From Atopsyche davidsoni (Eukaryota > Arthropoda > Insecta > Trichoptera > Hydrobiosidae): a DNA stretch of 64,000 nucleotides. The notes under the pieces are model-generated. The model was given only the letters and a program-made list of their open reading frames with translations, was not told where the DNA came from and ran no database searches. Numbering within the stretch: the first letter of the stretch is position 1; every line of letters starts with the position of its first letter. The DNA is taken from NCBI GenBank assembly GCA_022113835.1, contig JAILWY010000010.1, forward strand, positions 2,629,501 to 2,693,500, written 5' to 3'. A program made the position numbers and the translations under genes. Positions 60,801-64,000 of this stretch are shown here, piece after piece.

Positions 60801-63800
60801 AGTTAATACCGGAAATTTCTTAAAATTTTCTTTCTTAACAAGGATAATTTCGAAATTCCGCAATAAATTTGGAATTTGGTTAGAAAAAAAAAAAAAAAAA
60901 AAAACACAGTGAATGGAATTAGCGAATAAAAATGTAAAATATCCGGAGTTTCAGTTACACTTGTGTCTCGGTTTAAATTTATTTATTTGCTGCGGCCGGG
61001 CTTGCCTCGCAGACTTGCCTTGCCACCCCTGCCTCCGTTTAGGGCACTTCAGGCCTGACAGCCTTTTTGGTATTTTTTATGGCATGCTTGTGTACAATTT
61101 ATTATTTATTAAAAAAAAAAATTCACCTCTAAAGGAAGCCCGCCGATTTTTTCAAAAGGTGAAACGTTTTTTAATTGCAATCTTCGGAATCCGCGCGCAA
61201 CTGAAGTTTATGATATAAGAAAAAAAACTTTTATCTTATTGAAATTTTAATAAAAAAATACATATTTATTATTGCGCTTCATCAAGTAATCTTTAAATGA
61301 ATTTTTTGTTAAAAGATGTTCAAAGAGAAAAATGTTTTTTAATTGTAATTTTTCGTAATATTCACTCGACTGAAATTATGAGATAGAAAAACTTTTTTTT
61401 TTATTCAGCAGAAATATAAAAACTTGATTAAATTTTTGTTCCTTATCGCCAATTGCAATAATTAAAAAAAAAATCCTCCATGAAGGCTATTTTTTTAAAA
61501 GTTGAATCTTTTTTATGTCTTTCTCCAAATGGCAATTGTTCTTATAAAAAATATGAATTTCAATATTTAAATAAAAATAAAGTACTAATGCAGAAATTCA
61601 GTAATTGTTACAAAAGTAGCATGCTATTTAAATTGAAATCTTTGCAAAATTTACAACACAAGATCAAACAAAAATTTTATCTTTTTGTTAAGAATTTTAA
61701 TATAACTGATACAAGCGTAATTCTTTTTAAAAACTCCCTTAATTTTTATTAGGTAGGGAGTCTTGACTCCCGACTCGGTTTGTCCAAGTGATGATGTCTA
61801 ATTTATCAGGTTTTTATAATAAAAAAATAATTATTGAATCAAATATATATTTAAAAAAATGTTTTAGTATTTAATTATAATCAGAGTATTTGATTAAATA
61901 GTTATTTTGGTAAAAGTTGCATAATTAATAAGCTTTACAGTGGTAATTCAATGGATTTTATATAAATAATTTATTTTCATACTTGCAATTAATGTATTAA
62001 TAATTTTGTGAGCCATTTGTGCCTTTTTATAAATAATTACGGACACCAAAAACATTCACTTTTGGGCAGGAAAAAATATTTAAATTTTGGATAAATATGC
62101 GACTAAATCACAAAAAAACATAAACCCATGTTTTATCTCTAACCACATATAATTCATATATAAGCTATATTGCTATAAAATCCGTTGTTATAAAATATAT
62201 CTATACTTGCAGTTTTTTTGTTGTAAAAACCAGTAACGACAAAATCCCCATACAGTGAAACATCAATTATTTATGAAGTATGACAAAAGTAACAAAACAC
62301 CCTTCAATGATGCATTGCTATTTTATATATAAGTTTTCACTCATTCCTAATGCATAATGTGAACCCAGAGTCACGTCGAGGTTCGACTCTGGCGACAGGG
62401 ATGCTCCTCCCCTTGCCTACCCGCTCTCCGGGCACAACTTTCCCATCACACAATTCAGATAAGAAATTTTTCTAATGCCACATATTACATAGCGGATATA
62501 AATCAAAGTCATATCAAAATATCGAGAGCATTTTGCTCCCCCACATTTGTCGCGGGTCCTCAGATATGAGGCGTTCGGACGTGACTGTAAAAGTGTGTGT
62601 AGGACAAAACTTTAGCTCTGGATACCGTTTTCGATAACGGTTTGCAATAAATATTATTTTTCTCTTGCCTTCGGAAATCTGCTGGAGCCATCTTCGACAA
62701 AATAACGTGTTGGAGAAAGAGCGTGATCGGAGTGGTTTTGTTTCGGCGGTCGATATTCATATGTCGCCTAGCCCTGAGTGCTTCAAAGTAACTATGCGAA
62801 GATAAATGAATTGATTATCGTGGAAGTGTTCCGTTTATTAAATTTGCTGGTTGAGAACTGTACAACATATTTATTTTTTTAATAAGTGTTTTGTCTAAAT
62901 TATAAAGCATTTTTGACGTAGTGCCACGCTTTTGGTGTTATGTCGCATGTTGATGTTCGGAAGGAATATCATCAAGGGTTAATAATTCATAGTTAAATAT
63001 TTCCTGTATGAGAACTGAGTGCTCCACGAGACTGAAAAGTGGGAATTCTAAAGAGTTAATTCGGCACAACAGTTAATAACTTACGAAACCTTTAATGTTC
63101 AAAAATAAATATTTTGTGTAAAGATGTATTAAAATAAAAAAAACTGGACTAAATATTTAAAAAAATATTTTTGAAATTAATAAATAAATACTAAAAAAAT
63201 TAAGGAAATAGAATAAAACTGTTACAATATATCTATTGTTACTAGATACTTAGGTTCAAAAAGCAAAGAATATATCCGCCTTGGACCTATTCTATTGAAC
63301 AATATCTTTTGTTTGTATTTGAGGTTTTTATAAAAATAAAAGTAGAAAAGACACGACGCGAGTGATTGAAACCATCAAAGATATACGTGCCTTTTATTGC
63401 AAGAAAGATTATTTTTATGTGGGGAATATTTTTCACTTAGACACTGCCAGTCCACGAACTTATTTATTTCCCCGGTCGCCGAGGACAGATAATAAGTTAG
63501 TTGCCCGGTCTGTTTGAAGATTGAGATGCCCGACACTCGCTCTCGCGATATCGCACCCGCCGTTCTATCGGACTTCCTGAAAAAAATGCCAGCCTCCGAC
63601 CTCCACAGCCTCCCTGCACCCCCACCCCTGCCCTGGCGGGCACCATGCGTCATCAACTCTAGAGTACAGCTCCGGAAATGAACACCTGTCCCGGAAGTTA
63701 CGGAATGACTGCCCTGAAAGACGGGTCAAGAAACGAGTATAAATAATAAGTGCTAGCTTTAAAAGCGTCTGCTCTAAAATGTTTAATTAAAAATATCTTG

Positions 63801-64000
63801 ACATTTACAGTACTTCGCGACTAGTAACAAGGATTTCCGGCTTGTAATTTAGACAGGGTGTTTCAAAATCTAATAAATTTATATCAATATGTTTCATATG
63901 ATTTTTTATTGAAACAGAATTATATGATTTTTTATTTTAGATTATTTCTTTTCATAAAATACCATATACCACAAAAATTTGTGTACAGTAAGGTTAAATT
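57831..64000. other. AT-rich noncoding stretch with GC islands, no gene recognised
   Basis: GC-richer islands at about 57985-58385, 59375-59650, 60960-61070, 62345-62450, 62540-62770 and 63430-63735. Weak direct repeats lie at about 61120-61230, 61320-61400 and 61470-61520. A 21-A run occupies 60884-60904. ACAGGGTGTTTCAAAATC at about 63854 may be the start of a Tc1/mariner-type element cut by the window edge. ORFs of up to 101 codons match nothing known. Confidence 0.5.

Noticed and set aside
63854..64000. Left end of a Tc1/mariner-type element starting ACAGGGTGTTTC
   Set aside because: Only one end lies in the window and the similarity is short; the sequence beyond 64000 would decide it.

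Overview
This window looks like AT-rich, gene-poor nuclear DNA from an arthropod, most likely an insect. That rests on the density of decayed mariner/Tc1-like transposase fragments with insect-type motifs, non-LTR retrotransposon, hAT-like and pogo-like remnants, tRNA-derived SINEs, long homopolymers and microsatellites, and the absence of long ORFs or bacterial-style gene packing. I found no convincing host protein-coding gene, rRNA, functional tRNA or CRISPR array. All ORFs are short (163 codons at most). The ones I can interpret are transposase remnants, a reverse-transcriptase tail, or tandem-repeat artefacts.

Layout. 1-12.4 kb: mostly unique AT-rich sequence with scattered GC-richer islands, a 23-G run, a G-rich tract and a truncated pogo-like element. 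12.4-20.1 kb: two related composites of a mariner-like remnant fused to a dispersed repeat that I call R1, with a ~104-nt-arm palindromic MITE between them. 20.8-21.4 kb: a non-autonomous hAT-like element with a perfect 8-bp target duplication. 22.9-38.4 kb: two families of structured hairpins resembling decayed hammerhead ribozymes, SINEs derived from a tRNA-Thr(UGU)-like ancestor, foldback elements, three tandem duplications (150, about 425 and about 251 bp), and a nest at 35.1-36.7 kb of a mariner, a LINE 3' fragment and an R1 copy. 39.7-40.2 kb: a GC-rich 14-bp minisatellite with higher-order structure. 42.9-44.4 kb: an internally deleted mariner lying exactly between two ~410-bp direct repeats. 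47.6-49.2 kb: a SINE, a foldback, a foldback carrying a SINE body, and a complete short pogo-like element abutting it. 52-55 kb: an inverted R1 copy and the mariner-like copy with the best two-ended structure. 55-64 kb: mostly unique sequence with GC-richer islands and one SINE.

The genes present do not form a pathway. Every recognisable coding remnant is a broken transposon gene, and the short elements (MITE, hAT-like, pogo-like, SINE) would have depended on enzymes encoded elsewhere. The many 100-400 bp GC-richer islands in an AT-rich background could be conserved regulatory elements of a gene desert, but that needs alignment to related genomes. I see no clear new multi-gene system. The most unusual items are the hammerhead-like hairpins, the mariner between direct repeats, the duplicated mariner/R1 chimera, and the foldback elements carrying a tRNA-Thr-type SINE.
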